A stretch of DNA of 64,000 nucleotides, from contig NZ_JAIWJF010000009.1 in the NCBI RefSeq assembly GCF_021654115.1, positions 1 through 64,000 on the forward strand, read 5' to 3'. The notes below the pieces were generated by a model. The model saw nothing but the letters and a program-made list of their open reading frames with translations. It was not told the origin of the DNA and did not search any database. Below are positions 10,197-21,368 of this stretch, piece by piece (the stretch's first letter is position 1; each line of letters begins with the position of its first letter). The DNA comes from Furfurilactobacillus milii (GTDB lineage: Bacteria; Bacillota; Bacilli; Lactobacillales; Lactobacillaceae). Both the position numbers and the translations under genes were made by a program.

Positions 10197-11816
10197 TTAA
10201 TTATTTTCAAACTGCACGATGATTTTCAATAACCGTTTGCCACCAGGTAGTGTGAGCCATTCACGTGTTGAAAAGAGCCGAGTCCACAAAGCCATGCCAA
10301 CAAAGGTTATGACGCCAACGATGACACCAACTAGAGTAACCAAAATGGCGGATATTCGGCCCGGTTCCAACGACACTTGCAGTTGATTGGCAATAAAACC
10401 GGTGATGATGGCCATTACCAGGGTTGCTAATCCTAACTTGCGGACAAATCGACCCCCTGTTAACGCTTCACGCATTTCCGCTGGGCTGCCAAGCCAGATC
10501 ACCACCAGCATGACAAACAGACTAATGACTGTCATCCAGCTGGCACCATTGATTCCAAACGAAATGACCGCCTGATAGTTGAATAGTGCCTTTGCCAACA
10601 CTCCGGCCAATAAGGCCATTAATGACAAGCGGTACTGGTTCATGCTTTGCAAAATACTATTATACGTGCTGATTAAACTGGCGAAAACGATACTTAAACA
10701 ATAAATGGCAAGCGCCATACTGCCTGTCATACTGCCAAACAAAACCAAGTTGATCATTGGCATTAACACGATCAATCCCGCAGTCGCCGTTACTGATAAC
10801 GCTACACTAACATGAATCAATGTCGTCAAAGTTGTTTGCACTGCTTTTTCTCGTCGACCATTAAGTGCCGCACTCAATGTTGGCAACAATGTTGCAGAAA
10901 AGCTGGTTGCCACGACCAATCCCAATTGAATCAACGGCTGAGCTCGGTCATAGACACCTTTAAGTGACTTGGCACCAGCTTGCGTCATCCCTGCGCCAAC
11001 CAAGCCACGTTTGACCGTGAATGAATCAACCAATTGAAGTAACAGGACAACCGCTGCAAACAGGCAGATTGTGCCACCCTCGCGCAATAATCTGCGAGCC
11101 AACACTAACCAATCATAGTCTCTTGACAGCGCGACTCGGTCTTGTTGGCCAAATAACTGTTGATAAAAAGGCACAAATACAATCAGCGCCGCTACTGCAC
11201 CAAACAGCGCACCACTCATTGCCCAAGCACCCATGCGATACACAATCCAGTGCTGAGAAGCGGCCAACCAGGCAACCACAATGATAATGGCAACCCGCAG
11301 CACCTGTTCAACAACCTGAGAGATTGCTGTCGGTCTCATGTCAAAGAGCCCCTGTGCGTAACCGCGACCAACCGCCAGGCCTGGCATGAATAAAGCCATC
11401 CCCGACACTACTTGAATCAACGGAATCAACCCGCGATCACCCATCGCAACAGCAATTGCTGGAGCACCGAAAAACAGGAGTCCAAACAAACAACCACTAA
11501 AGACGGCTAAAATAATCAAAACCCGTTTGGCAACTTGACGACGAACCGCCGCCTCATCGATTTCGGCAATAAGCTTTGAGATAAATACCGGTAACCCGCT
11601 CAACGCAAACGTCATCGCGATTCCGTAAAGTGGGTACACTTGCTGGTAGACATAAAAACCAGTATTGCCGACCAAGTTTTGCAACGGAATCCGGTAAAAC
11701 GCACTCAACACCTTTGCAATCAGCGCAGCAAAGGATAACAGTAAAGCGCCATTCACCAGCCCACGTGACTGCCGATGCCGTTTAGGGTGCGACGATGTGG
11801 CTGCTTGCTTGCGCAT
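10197..11816 (-). CDS. MOP-superfamily flippase (YabM/SpoVB/MurJ-like)
   Basis: 539-aa polytopic membrane protein with about 14 hydrophobic segments, beginning with GALLLSFAALIAKVLSAFYR and the YRIPLQNLVG pattern of the polysaccharide-export (MATE-like) family. Relatives move lipid-linked cell-wall or polysaccharide precursors across the membrane. Which substrate this one carries is not shown by the sequence. It is 2 bp downstream of mfd and presumably cotranscribed. Confidence 0.88.
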   Translation of the reverse strand: MRKQAATSSHPKRHRQSRGLVNGALLLSFAALIAKVLSAFYRIPLQNLVGNTGFYVYQQVYPLYGIAMTFALSGLPVFISKLIAEIDEAAVRRQVAKRVLIILAVFSGCLFGLLFFGAPAIAVAMGDRGLIPLIQVVSGMALFMPGLAVGRGYAQGLFDMRPTAISQVVEQVLRVAIIIVVAWLAASQHWIVYRMGAWAMSGALFGAVAALIVFVPFYQQLFGQQDRVALSRDYDWLVLARRLLREGGTICLFAAVVLLLQLVDSFTVKRGLVGAGMTQAGAKSLKGVYDRAQPLIQLGLVVATSFSATLLPTLSAALNGRREKAVQTTLTTLIHVSVALSVTATAGLIVLMPMINLVLFGSMTGSMALAIYCLSIVFASLISTYNSILQSMNQYRLSLMALLAGVLAKALFNYQAVISFGINGASWMTVISLFVMLVVIWLGSPAEMREALTGGRFVRKLGLATLVMAIITGFIANQLQVSLEPGRISAILVTLVGVIVGVITFVGMALWTRLFSTREWLTLPGGKRLLKIIVQFENN

Positions 11817-11818
11817 GG

Positions 11819-14800
11819 CTACTCCTTTCGTTCAGCCGTTGATGCCGTGGCTAATTCTTCTGCCCTATCCGCCAAGGCACTAACAAACGCAGACAGAGAT
11901 GCTAACCACTGGGCCTCGGTCATCTTCGGTTGAATCACAAGTTTGACCATCATCTTACCATCTTCGTCACTGACTGTCGCCCGTAATTTAGTGCTAGCCA
12001 ACGCTTTAAAAATATCTTCACCATTGAACAACACAGACCCTTGTTTGGACAAAGTCACGTTAATGTTGTCGTCCACACGCCGAATTTTACTGATCAGAGC
12101 TTGATCAGCCACCATCTTAAGGTGACCGATAGCTAAAAGATTGGCAACCTCAGTTGGATAATCGCCAAACCGATCAATCAAATCTTCGTCGACTTCCACG
12201 TACTGGTCTTCATTTTCCAATTCACGAATTCGTTTGTAAATTTCAATTTTCTGACGTTGATCCTCAATGTAGGTTGTTGGCAAGTATGCCTCGACACCTA
12301 GTTCAATCTCGGTGTCAGAACGAACCTTCACTTCTTTACCACGTTTCTTAGCGACCGCCTGCGACAACATTTGCGTATACAGGTCATAGCCAACGGAGTC
12401 AATAAACCCGTGCTGCTGCTGACCGAGTAAATTACCGGCACCACGAATTGAGAGATCACGCATGGCAATCTTGAAGCCAGAGCCTAACTCAGTGAAATCA
12501 CGAATCGCTTCAAGTCGTTTTTCACTTTCTTCTGTCAGTACCTTATTCGGTTGATAAGTGAAGTACGCATAGGCCACACGATTACTCCGACCAATCCGAC
12601 CACGCAACTGATAAAGTTGAGACAAACCCATTCTGTCGGCGTTTTCCACAAACAGCGTATTAACGTTGGGAATATCCACACCAGTTTCAATAATCGTCGT
12701 CGTTACAAGTACATCGTATTCACCACGAATGAAGTCGTAAAGCACACTTTCCAACTGGTTTTCACTCATCTTACCGTGAATATATGCAACCCGCGCTTCG
12801 GGCACTAGTTGCCGTATTTGTTCAACCACCCGCTCGATGTCGTCAACACGATTATGCAGATAAAATACCTGACCACCACGAGCCATTTCACGGGCAATGC
12901 CATCTTGTAACGCAGCCGGACTAGATTCCATCACGTACGTTTGGATCGGGTAACGATTGGCTGGCGGTGTTTCGATAACTGATAGGTCTCGTACACCAAT
13001 CATTGACATATTCAGAGTTCGTGGAATTGGTGTGGCCGTCAGTGTCAAGACATCAACTGAAGAACGCATTTGTTTGATTCGTTCCTTATGTTTGACCCCA
13101 AAACGCTGCTCTTCATCTACCAATAATAAGCCAAGATCCTTGAATTCAACGTCTTTTGATAACAAACGGTGCGTCCCGACAACGATATCAATATCACCGG
13201 CTTTTAACTCAGCCAAGGTTGCCCGCATCTGGCTTGGCGTATCAAACCGTGACAGAATGCCAATTTTAATCGGAAAACCTTCAAATCGTGACACCATAGT
13301 ATCGTAATGCTGCTGAGCCAAAATGGTCGTTGGTACCAAAAAGGCCACCTGACGCCCATCTTCAATGGCTTTAAACGCAGCCCTGAGTGCAACCTCCGTT
13401 TTACCAAAACCAACATCCCCAACTAACAGACGATCCATTGGCTTGTTACGTTCCATATCATGCTTAATTTCATCCGTGCTTCTAAGCTGGTCCGGTGTTT
13501 CCACATAAGGGAAGGCCGCTTCAAACTCCTCTTGATAGGCATCGTCCTTCGGGAAAGCATGGCCTTTTTGCGCTTCACGAGCGGCGTAAAGATCCACCAG
13601 TTCATCAGCAATGTCCTCAATCTTGCGAGCCACACTGCTTTTAGTCTTGGCCCACTCGGTCCCGCCAAGTTTATTGATGCGCGGAGTTTTGTCTTCAGAT
13701 GAAACATATTTCTGAATCAGATTTAACTGGGTGACCGGAATAAAGATCTTCGCATTGTTTTGATAATCAATCGTGATGTAATCCTGGTGCACACCATCCA
13801 CTTCCATGGTCTGCATGCCCTCAAAACGACCAATCCCGTGGTTGACATGAACCACGTAGTCACCCGGCTTCAATTCCGTGTAACTACGCAACCGCTCAGC
13901 GTTAGCCAAAGTCTGTCGACGTGCACGTTTTTTGGTCACCTTGGCAAACATTTCGGTTTCTGTAATGACCACCAAGTTAGCACTCGGTAATTCGAACCCA
14001 CTTTGCAATGTAGCAGGCACAACCTGAACACTTTCCGGCGTCAAGTTAGTTGCCTTATCCAGCGAAGCGGCAATGCCAAAATCGTGAAGCGTATCGTTGA
14101 CCTTACTGATCCGGTCCTCATTGTTGACCATAATGACAACCGTTTGCTTCTGTTTTTGCCAGCGTTCAACCTCACCCTTTAATACAGGCAACTGACCGAA
14201 AAACTTTTGCATTTCACGACTGACAAAATTTGTCAGCTTGTTAAACCGGACGTTACCCATCCCCTTCTGAAACAGTGAGAAGAAGATTTGTGGGCGCTTA
14301 ACTTCCCTCACAACTGTTCGGAAATCTAGACTTAGGTCCTGATCAGGTAACATTTCGTGAGTTCGCAAACGGTCGGTGATCCAGTTGGCCTCGTCCTCAT
14401 CAATACGTCGATCAGTATCTAGTAAACGACCATAGTCATCAACCAATACCACCGCATCTTTGGGCAAGTAATCCATCAGCCCAGCCGTTTGGTCATAAAA
14501 TAAGTTCGCATACAGTCCTAATTCAGGGGTGGCACTCGGTGTCGCATCATCAGCTAGCAATACACTAAAATGAGCTAACAAAGCTTTCTTATCTTCGCCA
14601 GTCAACGATTCGGCCTGTTTGTTAACTTGCTTTTGCAGTACTTTCTTACCAGCAGCTAATTGCGCGTCACTGACCAAGAATTCAGTTGCCGGCAAAACCG
14701 TCACGTTATCAATCGTATCAATACTGCGTTGGTTCTCTGGATCAAACGTCCGCAAAGAATCCACTTCAGTGTCAAAGAAATCAATCCGTACCGGATAATC

Positions 14801-15355
14801 CGCATCCAATGGGTAAATATCCATAATTGAACCACGAATCGCGTAATCACCAGGCCGGGCCACTAACTGTTCGTGACCGTAACCCATTTGGTGTAACTGC
14901 GTTTGCAAGTTGGCCATATCATAGTTTTCGCCTGTTTCAATTACCAAACTAGCCTGCTTAAAATCAGCAGGTTGCGGCAAGAAACGCCGTAATCCGGCCA
15001 GATCTGTCACTACCATGACTGGCTGATCAGATTGTAACGCGTGCAAAGCCTGCACGCGCTCCGCCCGTGATTCTGGTGAACTGGTGGCAATTTCAGTAGC
15101 CAACATTTCTTCTGCAGGAAAATTGAAAACTTGGTTGTCAGGTAATAAATTTTGTAAATCATTTACCAATTGACCAGCATGAAATGCCGTATCCGTTATC
15201 ATTAGCTGTGTTTGTTGTTGATCCATAAACATGGTCGCCATCAACAACGTCCGCGCTGAGCCGTTAATACCAGTTACTAATTGTCGTCCCATATTAGTTG
15301 CGGCAACAATTTGCTGATATTCGGGCGCACGGCGCATAAAATCCTGAATTTCCAT
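11819..15355 (-). CDS. mfd: transcription-repair coupling factor Mfd
   Basis: 1178-aa translocase that removes RNA polymerase stalled at DNA lesions and recruits UvrA. It has an N-terminal UvrB-like module, an RNA-polymerase interaction domain (about 500-560, GDYVVHVNHGIGRFEGM), Walker A GDVGFGKTEVALRA (about 645), a DEEQ box (about 745), the TRG motif region (about 925, QLRGRIGRSNRVAYAY) and a C-terminal regulatory domain. Length is standard. It sits directly downstream of pth, as in Bacillus and lactobacilli. Confidence 0.98.
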   Translation of the reverse strand: MEIQDFMRRAPEYQQIVAATNMGRQLVTGINGSARTLLMATMFMDQQQTQLMITDTAFHAGQLVNDLQNLLPDNQVFNFPAEEMLATEIATSSPESRAERVQALHALQSDQPVMVVTDLAGLRRFLPQPADFKQASLVIETGENYDMANLQTQLHQMGYGHEQLVARPGDYAIRGSIMDIYPLDADYPVRIDFFDTEVDSLRTFDPENQRSIDTIDNVTVLPATEFLVSDAQLAAGKKVLQKQVNKQAESLTGEDKKALLAHFSVLLADDATPSATPELGLYANLFYDQTAGLMDYLPKDAVVLVDDYGRLLDTDRRIDEDEANWITDRLRTHEMLPDQDLSLDFRTVVREVKRPQIFFSLFQKGMGNVRFNKLTNFVSREMQKFFGQLPVLKGEVERWQKQKQTVVIMVNNEDRISKVNDTLHDFGIAASLDKATNLTPESVQVVPATLQSGFELPSANLVVITETEMFAKVTKKRARRQTLANAERLRSYTELKPGDYVVHVNHGIGRFEGMQTMEVDGVHQDYITIDYQNNAKIFIPVTQLNLIQKYVSSEDKTPRINKLGGTEWAKTKSSVARKIEDIADELVDLYAAREAQKGHAFPKDDAYQEEFEAAFPYVETPDQLRSTDEIKHDMERNKPMDRLLVGDVGFGKTEVALRAAFKAIEDGRQVAFLVPTTILAQQHYDTMVSRFEGFPIKIGILSRFDTPSQMRATLAELKAGDIDIVVGTHRLLSKDVEFKDLGLLLVDEEQRFGVKHKERIKQMRSSVDVLTLTATPIPRTLNMSMIGVRDLSVIETPPANRYPIQTYVMESSPAALQDGIAREMARGGQVFYLHNRVDDIERVVEQIRQLVPEARVAYIHGKMSENQLESVLYDFIRGEYDVLVTTTIIETGVDIPNVNTLFVENADRMGLSQLYQLRGRIGRSNRVAYAYFTYQPNKVLTEESEKRLEAIRDFTELGSGFKIAMRDLSIRGAGNLLGQQQHGFIDSVGYDLYTQMLSQAVAKKRGKEVKVRSDTEIELGVEAYLPTTYIEDQRQKIEIYKRIRELENEDQYVEVDEDLIDRFGDYPTEVANLLAIGHLKMVADQALISKIRRVDDNINVTLSKQGSVLFNGEDIFKALASTKLRATVSDEDGKMMVKLVIQPKMTEAQWLASLSAFVSALADRAEELATASTAERKE

Positions 15356-15384
15356 AAATAACCTTTCTAGTAGTACGTGCTAAT

Positions 15385-15942
15385 TTAATTAAATTCGTTC
15401 ATTACTTCGTCAAACTTTGTTCCTTCAACCCACTTCTCAATTGCTGCTTGAGCTTCGTCCATACCACTACGAATACCAATCGTTTGAGTAGCAGTGAAGT
15501 GACCAAGTACATAGTCAACAACGCTCATTCGCGTTGGGTGGTCGATGCCAACACGTACCCGTTTAAAGGCTTGGGTACCAACGTAAGCAATGATGCTCTT
15601 AATACCATTGTGTCCTCCCGCGGATCCTTTTTGGCGCAAACGAATTTTGCCAATTGGCAAGTCCATATCATCATGGACAATCATGACATCTTCCAACGGA
15701 ATGTCGTAATAATCCATTAACGGACGCACTGCACGCCCCGAATCATTCATGTATGTCGTCGGTTTAACCAGTAAGACCTTTTCACCACTAATCAACGTGC
15801 TACCGATCAGCGCTTCTTGTTTAGCGCGTTTGAATGTCACACCATATTCTTCCGCAACATGGTCAATCACCATAAAACCGACATTATGTCGCGTACGATC
15901 ATACTGTGGTCCAATATTTCCTAAACCAACAATCATTTTCAT
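15385..15942 (-). CDS. pth: peptidyl-tRNA hydrolase
   Basis: Recycles peptidyl-tRNA released from stalled ribosomes. 185 aa with the catalytic histidine in TRHNVGFMV (about 17-25), the Asn of TTYMNDSG, and HDDMDLPIGKIRLR followed by GSAGGHNGIKSI. First gene of the pth-mfd-flippase run. A leader of about 160 nt with a large hairpin separates it from its promoter. Confidence 0.96.
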   Translation of the reverse strand: MKMIVGLGNIGPQYDRTRHNVGFMVIDHVAEEYGVTFKRAKQEALIGSTLISGEKVLLVKPTTYMNDSGRAVRPLMDYYDIPLEDVMIVHDDMDLPIGKIRLRQKGSAGGHNGIKSIIAYVGTQAFKRVRVGIDHPTRMSVVDYVLGHFTATQTIGIRSGMDEAQAAIEKWVEGTKFDEVMNEFN

Positions 15943-15992
15943 TATTCAATAACCTCAATTTATTTGTAAACTTAACCAACGTTTGAAAACAT

Positions 15993-17196
<1,204 letters not shown>

Positions 17197-17221
17197 TCCA
17201 CATTCTTTGAAACATATAAGG

Positions 17222-17258
17222 CGTCGACGCTTGTATATCCGGGCATCGGCGTTTTTTT
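17222..17258 (+). terminator. ldh terminator
   Basis: CGTCGACGC/GCATCGGCG imperfect stem (17222-17230 with 17243-17251) followed by seven Ts. Confidence 0.85.
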
Positions 17259-17340
17259 ATCCTAAAGGGTTTTGCCGTTAACGGTCAGATCATTGCAAAC
17301 GAATTATAAATTTACGAGTCCCCTTTTGGGGCCCTGAATG

Positions 17341-17349
17341 TGGTATGAT
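17341..17349 (+). promoter_or_regulatory. extended -10 promoter for the CBS-domain gene
   Basis: TGGTATGAT, 46 bp before the start codon. A small CCCCTTTTGGGG inverted repeat (17320-17331) lies in the -35 area and could be an operator; this is speculative. Confidence 0.45.
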
Positions 17350-17394
17350 GATTGCAACTATTCTTATCATTTTTTAATTTTTGGAGGAACACCT

Positions 17395-18033
17395 ATGTTA
17401 TTAAAAACACTCGTTAAACCCTACGAGAGCATCACGACCGTCCGTGAAGATGTGTCATTGGAAGAAGCACTGAAGGTTCTTGAAGATTCAGGCTTTCGTT
17501 GCGTGCCCATTCTAGATGAAACTGGCAAAATTTTCCGCGGTAACATTTACAAGATGCACATTTACCGTCATAAGTCTCGTGGTGGTGACATGAGCCTACC
17601 TGTAACGACACTATTAAAAAATGCGACTAAGTTTATTTCCATCAACGATGCCTTCTTCAAGGTGTTCTTTTCAATTAAAGATTTGCCTTACATCGCTGTT
17701 TTGGATGAAAATAACTACTTTTACGGTATTTTGACCCATACTCGACTACTGGACATGCTGTCACAAAGTTGGAACTTCAACGTTGGTAGTTATGTTTTAA
17801 CTGTTGTCTCACAAGGTGAACGCGGTGATCTGACAAACATGTCGAAGATCATTACTAAATACACATCCATCGCTTCATGTATGACCCTGGATGTGCAGGC
17901 TGGCGAACTCGTTCACCGGACGTTGTTTACCCTTCCTGCCGATGTGGACGAAGAACGTTGCGAGAAAATCATCAAGGCGTTGAATCGCAAACAGTTCCGC
18001 GTGTCGGAAGTTGAAAACTTAAAAACAGAATAG
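17395..18033 (+). CDS. CBS-pair protein, possibly c-di-AMP-binding (CbpA/CbpB-like)
   Basis: The start at 17395 follows GGAGGA by 6 bp and gives 212 aa. Two tandem CBS motifs occupy about residues 1-140 (ESITTVREDVSLEEALKVL; PILDETGKIFRGNIY; AVLDENNYFYGILTH). A C-terminal region of about 65 aa resembles an ACT-like fold. CBS pairs bind adenine nucleotides, and related Firmicute proteins bind cyclic di-AMP; ligand identity here is inferred, not shown. Monocistronic with its own promoter and terminator. Confidence 0.75.
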   Translation: MLLKTLVKPYESITTVREDVSLEEALKVLEDSGFRCVPILDETGKIFRGNIYKMHIYRHKSRGGDMSLPVTTLLKNATKFISINDAFFKVFFSIKDLPYIAVLDENNYFYGILTHTRLLDMLSQSWNFNVGSYVLTVVSQGERGDLTNMSKIITKYTSIASCMTLDVQAGELVHRTLFTLPADVDEERCEKIIKALNRKQFRVSEVENLKTE

Positions 18034-18063
18034 CCGCCTGTTGGATGACTATTCAATAAAATC

Positions 18064-18105
18064 AGGTAACAGATTGACGTTCTCGTCAATTTGCTGCCTT
18101 TTTTT
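18064..18105 (+). terminator. terminator of the CBS-domain gene
   Basis: ATTGACG/CGTCAAT core stem (18073-18090), extended outward with mismatches to AGG...CCT, and followed by TTTTTTT. Confidence 0.85.
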
Positions 18106-18148
18106 GTTGAAGGTTACTCCCTAAGAATTTAATTGCAGTGTTTTACCC

Positions 18149-18752
18149 GTCCGCTTCCAGTTGTCAGTTTTTGAAACCTCCTGTGGGGACCGGTCTCAGC
18201 CTGCTCCGCAGTCTTCAACCTCGACTTTAAGCCTTCATAACCCGAAGTCTCAAAGCTCGTCCGCAGCCTAAATTCGGACAGTTCACCGAATTAACGCCGC
18301 CTTCACAGTCGTTTTCAACACTGACGCCTTCCAGCTACTAAAGTTAAGTAACTTCACTACCCCTTTTGCAATCATAAAGAACCGGCAACAATTTCAAAAG
18401 CGCCATTAAGAAAGAGCGCCATTTTTAGAACGTCATTTGATAAACGTCGGCAATTGTCACTCAGCGTTGGGAATATAGCGACAGTCTAGTCGATGCACAG
18501 CTTGTAATTCGCATTTGCGTGCAACGTTAGTCGTTTTAGTGGCAAACTACTGTTACATCAGCCGGAGGGCGGCCGCATTGAAACCGATTGTGAAGGTGAT
18601 GTTAATCCGAATGCATTTTTCGGGTTTACATCACGGACGGTCGAAATGACTCGGCCTTTCACGAGGCTTTTCGGCGAGGTGAAAGACGGTGCACTTCCGG
18701 CCTGAACCGGTCCCACAATCAGTTTCAAAAGCGGCCAACCGAAGGCGAAAGC
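18149..18752. repeat. Element A: facing pair of structured modules, intergenic
   Basis: 604 bp between two convergent genes. Left module 18149-18336 reads on plus and right module 18561-18752 reads on minus; both run from the outer edge (CCGCTTCC.GTTG, then TGGGGACCGG or TGTGGGACCGG) toward the centre. The 224-bp centre is not shared with other elements. Within the right module GTGATGT pairs with ACATCAC and CGAAAAG with CATTTCG; in the left module AATTCGG pairs with CCGAATT. No protein frame is conserved between copies. It belongs to a family with elements B, C, D, E and F. The left module is the most degenerate of the set. Confidence 0.85.
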
Positions 18753-18792
18753 CATGCTCTAAACCAATACCACGAAAAATTTCCCCGAATAC

Positions 18793-18838
18793 AAAACGAG
18801 CACCCATGAGAATTTGAAACTCATGAATGCTCGTTTTT
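18793..18838. terminator. bidirectional terminator (mazF side)
   Basis: AAAACGAGCA...CATGAG/CTCATG...TGCTCGTTTTT. T-runs on both strands; the mazF stop is 5 bp away on minus. Confidence 0.85.
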
Positions 18839-18842
18839 AAAT

Positions 18843-19205
18843 TTAATTTCGTTCGACTAAACCAACACTGATACCAAGTGCATGATCAACACGCTTCATG
18901 GCGCCATTATCGAGATGCGTCACACGATCGCGTAAACGCTGCTTGTCAATTGTGCGAATTTGTTCAAGCAAGATAACTGAATCCTTGCCCACTCCGTTTT
19001 GATCCGCCGGAATACCGATATGTGTCGGCATTTTTGGTTTACTGATTCTTGCTGTAATAGCGGCGACAATCACCGTTGGACTGTAATGATTCCCAATGTT
19101 GTTTTGCACAATTAAAACAGGGCGCATGCCGCCCTGTTCAGATCCCACGACTGGGGATAAATCTGCGTAAAATATGTCGCCCCGTTTAACTTCAACTGCT
19201 GCCAA
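18843..19205 (-). CDS. mazF: mRNA interferase MazF (PemK/EndoA family toxin)
   Basis: Sequence-specific endoribonuclease toxin. The start is placed at TTG 19205: AGAGGGTG precedes it, and it gives the usual 120 aa beginning (M)[18 protein letters not shown]. The family core [17 protein letters not shown] is intact, as is TVIVAAIT. Cotranscribed with the upstream antitoxin and close to alr, the same arrangement as alr-mazEF (ndoAI) in Bacillus. Confidence 0.93.
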   Translation of the reverse strand: MAAVEVKRGDIFYADLSPVVGSEQGGMRPVLIVQNNIGNHYSPTVIVAAITARISKPKMPTHIGIPADQNGVGKDSVILLEQIRTIDKQRLRDRVTHLDNGAMKRVDHALGISVGLVERN

Positions 19206-19273
19206 TTGGGACACCCTCTTCAAAATATGTAGGCGGAGCATTCAGCTCCTAAACCAATGTTAACCCGTTACGG

Positions 19274-19528
19274 CTATTGGTCAAGTCTGGAGGCCTCTGC
19301 CTCAGACGCAGAAAACTCATCTGCGATTTCTTCATTCAGTTGACCCATAGCTAAGTAGCCCTGAGCTAACTTGTTTAAATCAGCAGACTCATGGTTTTCT
19401 AAAAAATGGCACAAGACAGTGTTAATTAGCTGGTCCTGATCAACACTAAAAAATTCACAATATGCTTTAAGGTCCGTCAGTGTTGTATCGTTAAAACTCA
19501 CTGGAACCTGATGTGCATCACTTGCCAT
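19274..19528 (-). CDS. mazE: MazE-type antitoxin (ribbon-helix-helix like)
   Basis: 84 aa from ATG 19528, chosen because GGGGGAG is 6 bp upstream. Acidic, with an N-terminal stretch VPVSFNDTTLTDLKAYCEFF typical of a ribbon-helix-helix DNA-binding antitoxin, and a C-terminal acidic tail that would bind the toxin. The low sequence conservation of antitoxins makes position (directly before mazF) the main support. Confidence 0.82.
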   Translation of the reverse strand: MASDAHQVPVSFNDTTLTDLKAYCEFFSVDQDQLINTVLCHFLENHESADLNKLAQGYLAMGQLNEEIADEFSASEAEASRLDQ

Positions 19529-19643
19529 GGCTAACTCCCCCGCATCTTTACAACTACCAATCAACTTGGTGAACCCATTCTATCATGAAGCCCACAGAAT
19601 GTCGTTTGCAATTCAGAAATGTAATATTCCGTTTTACCAATAC

Positions 19644-20798
19644 TTACCGGTTTTCATACACCCGCGGAACCCGCATACCTAAGGTGGTGGCGATTTCATA
19701 ATGAATCGTTCCAGCATAATCAGCAACGTCCTGCATTGTAATCGTTTGTTCACCATCCTGACCAATTAACGTTACACGCGTGTCAACTGGATATTTATGT
19801 GGCAAACGAACCATCAACTGATCCATACAAACACGGCCAATAATTTCACAAGTTTGACCGTCAACAAGCACGTGAAATCCTTGCATTCGCCGTGGATACC
19901 CATCGGCGTAGCCAATTGGCAAAGTGCCGACCCACTCATCTTCCTTAGCTGTATAAGTAGCGCCATAACTGACTGATTTGCCCGCCGCCAGATGTTTGAC
20001 AAACGCAAACTGAGTCGTCAACGACAATGCTGGCTCCAATGAATAAGGCGCAGTGATTGAGCCGCCAGACGGGTTCAATCCATAGATGCCCACGCCAAAG
20101 CGAATCATGTTTCCGTTACAAGCATCGTGCCATAATGACGTAGCTGTATTCGAAACATGAACATAACGGGGCTTTTCTGGTAGAACTGCCATAAATGCTT
20201 GCCAGCGTTGACACTGCGTATTGAAGTACGTCGTATCCTGTTCATCGGCCGTTGCAAAGTGTGTGAAAATCCCCTCAAAAATAAACGCATCTTCATGGTC
20301 CTTCAAGAAGTCGACAGCCGTTTTTAAAGCAGCCGGTTCTTGGAAACCGATGCGGCCCATCCCCGTATCTAAACCGAGATGAATCTTCAATGGTGCAGCC
20401 TGGGCTTCCTCTAGCAGCGGCAAGGCTGTCGTCAACCAGTCTAAATCGCCTACTGTTAACGAAATTTCCTGTTCAGCTGCGAGACCGGCCCACTGGGGCT
20501 GAGTGATACCGAGCACTAAGATGGGCACAGTAATTCCTGCCGCCCGTAAAGTCAGTGCCTCATCCAAAATAGCGACACACAAACCTGTTGCGCCTGCTTC
20601 CAAACATGCCTGGCCGGCCTCAATAAGGCCATGTCCGTACCCGTTCGCTTTTACAACCGCAAACATTTCCGTACCTGGCTTAGTCCGTTTTAATTCTGCT
20701 TCTACATTATGACGAATGGCCGCTAAATTGACGTGGGCCACTGTTGGTCGGTGTAAACCAATAATCTGTGCAGGTACCGTATTAATCGCTTCTTTCAT
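19644..20798 (-). CDS. alr: alanine racemase
   Basis: PLP enzyme making D-alanine for peptidoglycan and teichoic acids. 384 aa, with the cofactor lysine in [11 protein letters not shown] (about residue 49) and the second-base tyrosine region [20 protein letters not shown] with YADGYPR around 276-300. It is 2 bp downstream of acpS; the acpS-alr-mazEF order is conserved in Bacilli. Confidence 0.96.
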   Translation of the reverse strand: MKEAINTVPAQIIGLHRPTVAHVNLAAIRHNVEAELKRTKPGTEMFAVVKANGYGHGLIEAGQACLEAGATGLCVAILDEALTLRAAGITVPILVLGITQPQWAGLAAEQEISLTVGDLDWLTTALPLLEEAQAAPLKIHLGLDTGMGRIGFQEPAALKTAVDFLKDHEDAFIFEGIFTHFATADEQDTTYFNTQCQRWQAFMAVLPEKPRYVHVSNTATSLWHDACNGNMIRFGVGIYGLNPSGGSITAPYSLEPALSLTTQFAFVKHLAAGKSVSYGATYTAKEDEWVGTLPIGYADGYPRRMQGFHVLVDGQTCEIIGRVCMDQLMVRLPHKYPVDTRVTLIGQDGEQTITMQDVADYAGTIHYEIATTLGMRVPRVYENR

Positions 20799-20799
20799 G

Positions 20800-21168
20800 T
20801 TACCGTGTCGAATCCACGGTTTCTAAAATAACTTCTGTCATGACCAGCGTTTCAGTGTGCGAAATGGAAATATGAGCTGGCCCGTCAAACGGCTGTTTGG
20901 TCAGATGCGGCCTGCCCTCATCATCATCCAAAATTTCAACATCTTGAAAGCCAACGGCACTGCCTAAACCAGTTCCATAGGCCTTGCTATAGGCTTCCTT
21001 AGCAGAAAAACGGCCAGCCAAAAATTCATTTTGACGCTGACCCTTCAACTTATTCATAACGTCTTGCTCAGCAGGTGTTAAGACTTTAGGAACAAATGCC
21101 GCAAAACGTTGCCTTAGTGTTTGAATCCGATTAATTTCTGTTAAATCAATGCCCGTTCCGTAAATCAT
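20800..21168 (-). CDS. acpS: holo-[acyl-carrier-protein] synthase
   Basis: Transfers 4'-phosphopantetheine from CoA to ACP. 122 aa with both family motifs: [12 protein letters not shown] (Asp8 of the metal site) and [16 protein letters not shown] (Glu of the metal site). Likely cotranscribed with alr. Confidence 0.95.
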   Translation of the reverse strand: MIYGTGIDLTEINRIQTLRQRFAAFVPKVLTPAEQDVMNKLKGQRQNEFLAGRFSAKEAYSKAYGTGLGSAVGFQDVEILDDDEGRPHLTKQPFDGPAHISISHTETLVMTEVILETVDSTR

Positions 21169-21280
21169 CCGAACCTCCGCAAAACTTAATCACACCACAA
21201 CGCGTGGTTAAGTAAAATCACTGTTCATGAACGTCTAACCGAAATTATAGCATACTGACGCAGCGAAAAAACGACCTATG

Positions 21281-21320
21281 AAAAAAGGATTCAGCTCCAC
21301 GTGACGTGTCGCTGAATCCT
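21281..21320 (-). terminator. cshA terminator
   Basis: AGGATTCAGC...GCTGAATCCT with an inner CACGTGACGTG. On the minus strand it is followed by TTTTTT. It lies 49 bp past the cshA stop. Confidence 0.9.
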
Positions 21321-21368
21321 CACCCTGCAATGAATTAGCCATTCAGACTAATTCATGCAGTTATTAGC

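Noticed and set aside
18558-18755. A 65-codon minus-strand reading frame in element A that resembles a frame in element D (50477-50761), sharing VGPVQAGS.PSFTSP.SLV
   Set aside because: The likeness follows from the shared DNA repeat. The same frame has a stop in element E soon after GPVQAF, stems vary without regard to codons, and no ribosome site is present, so it is not a conserved protein.
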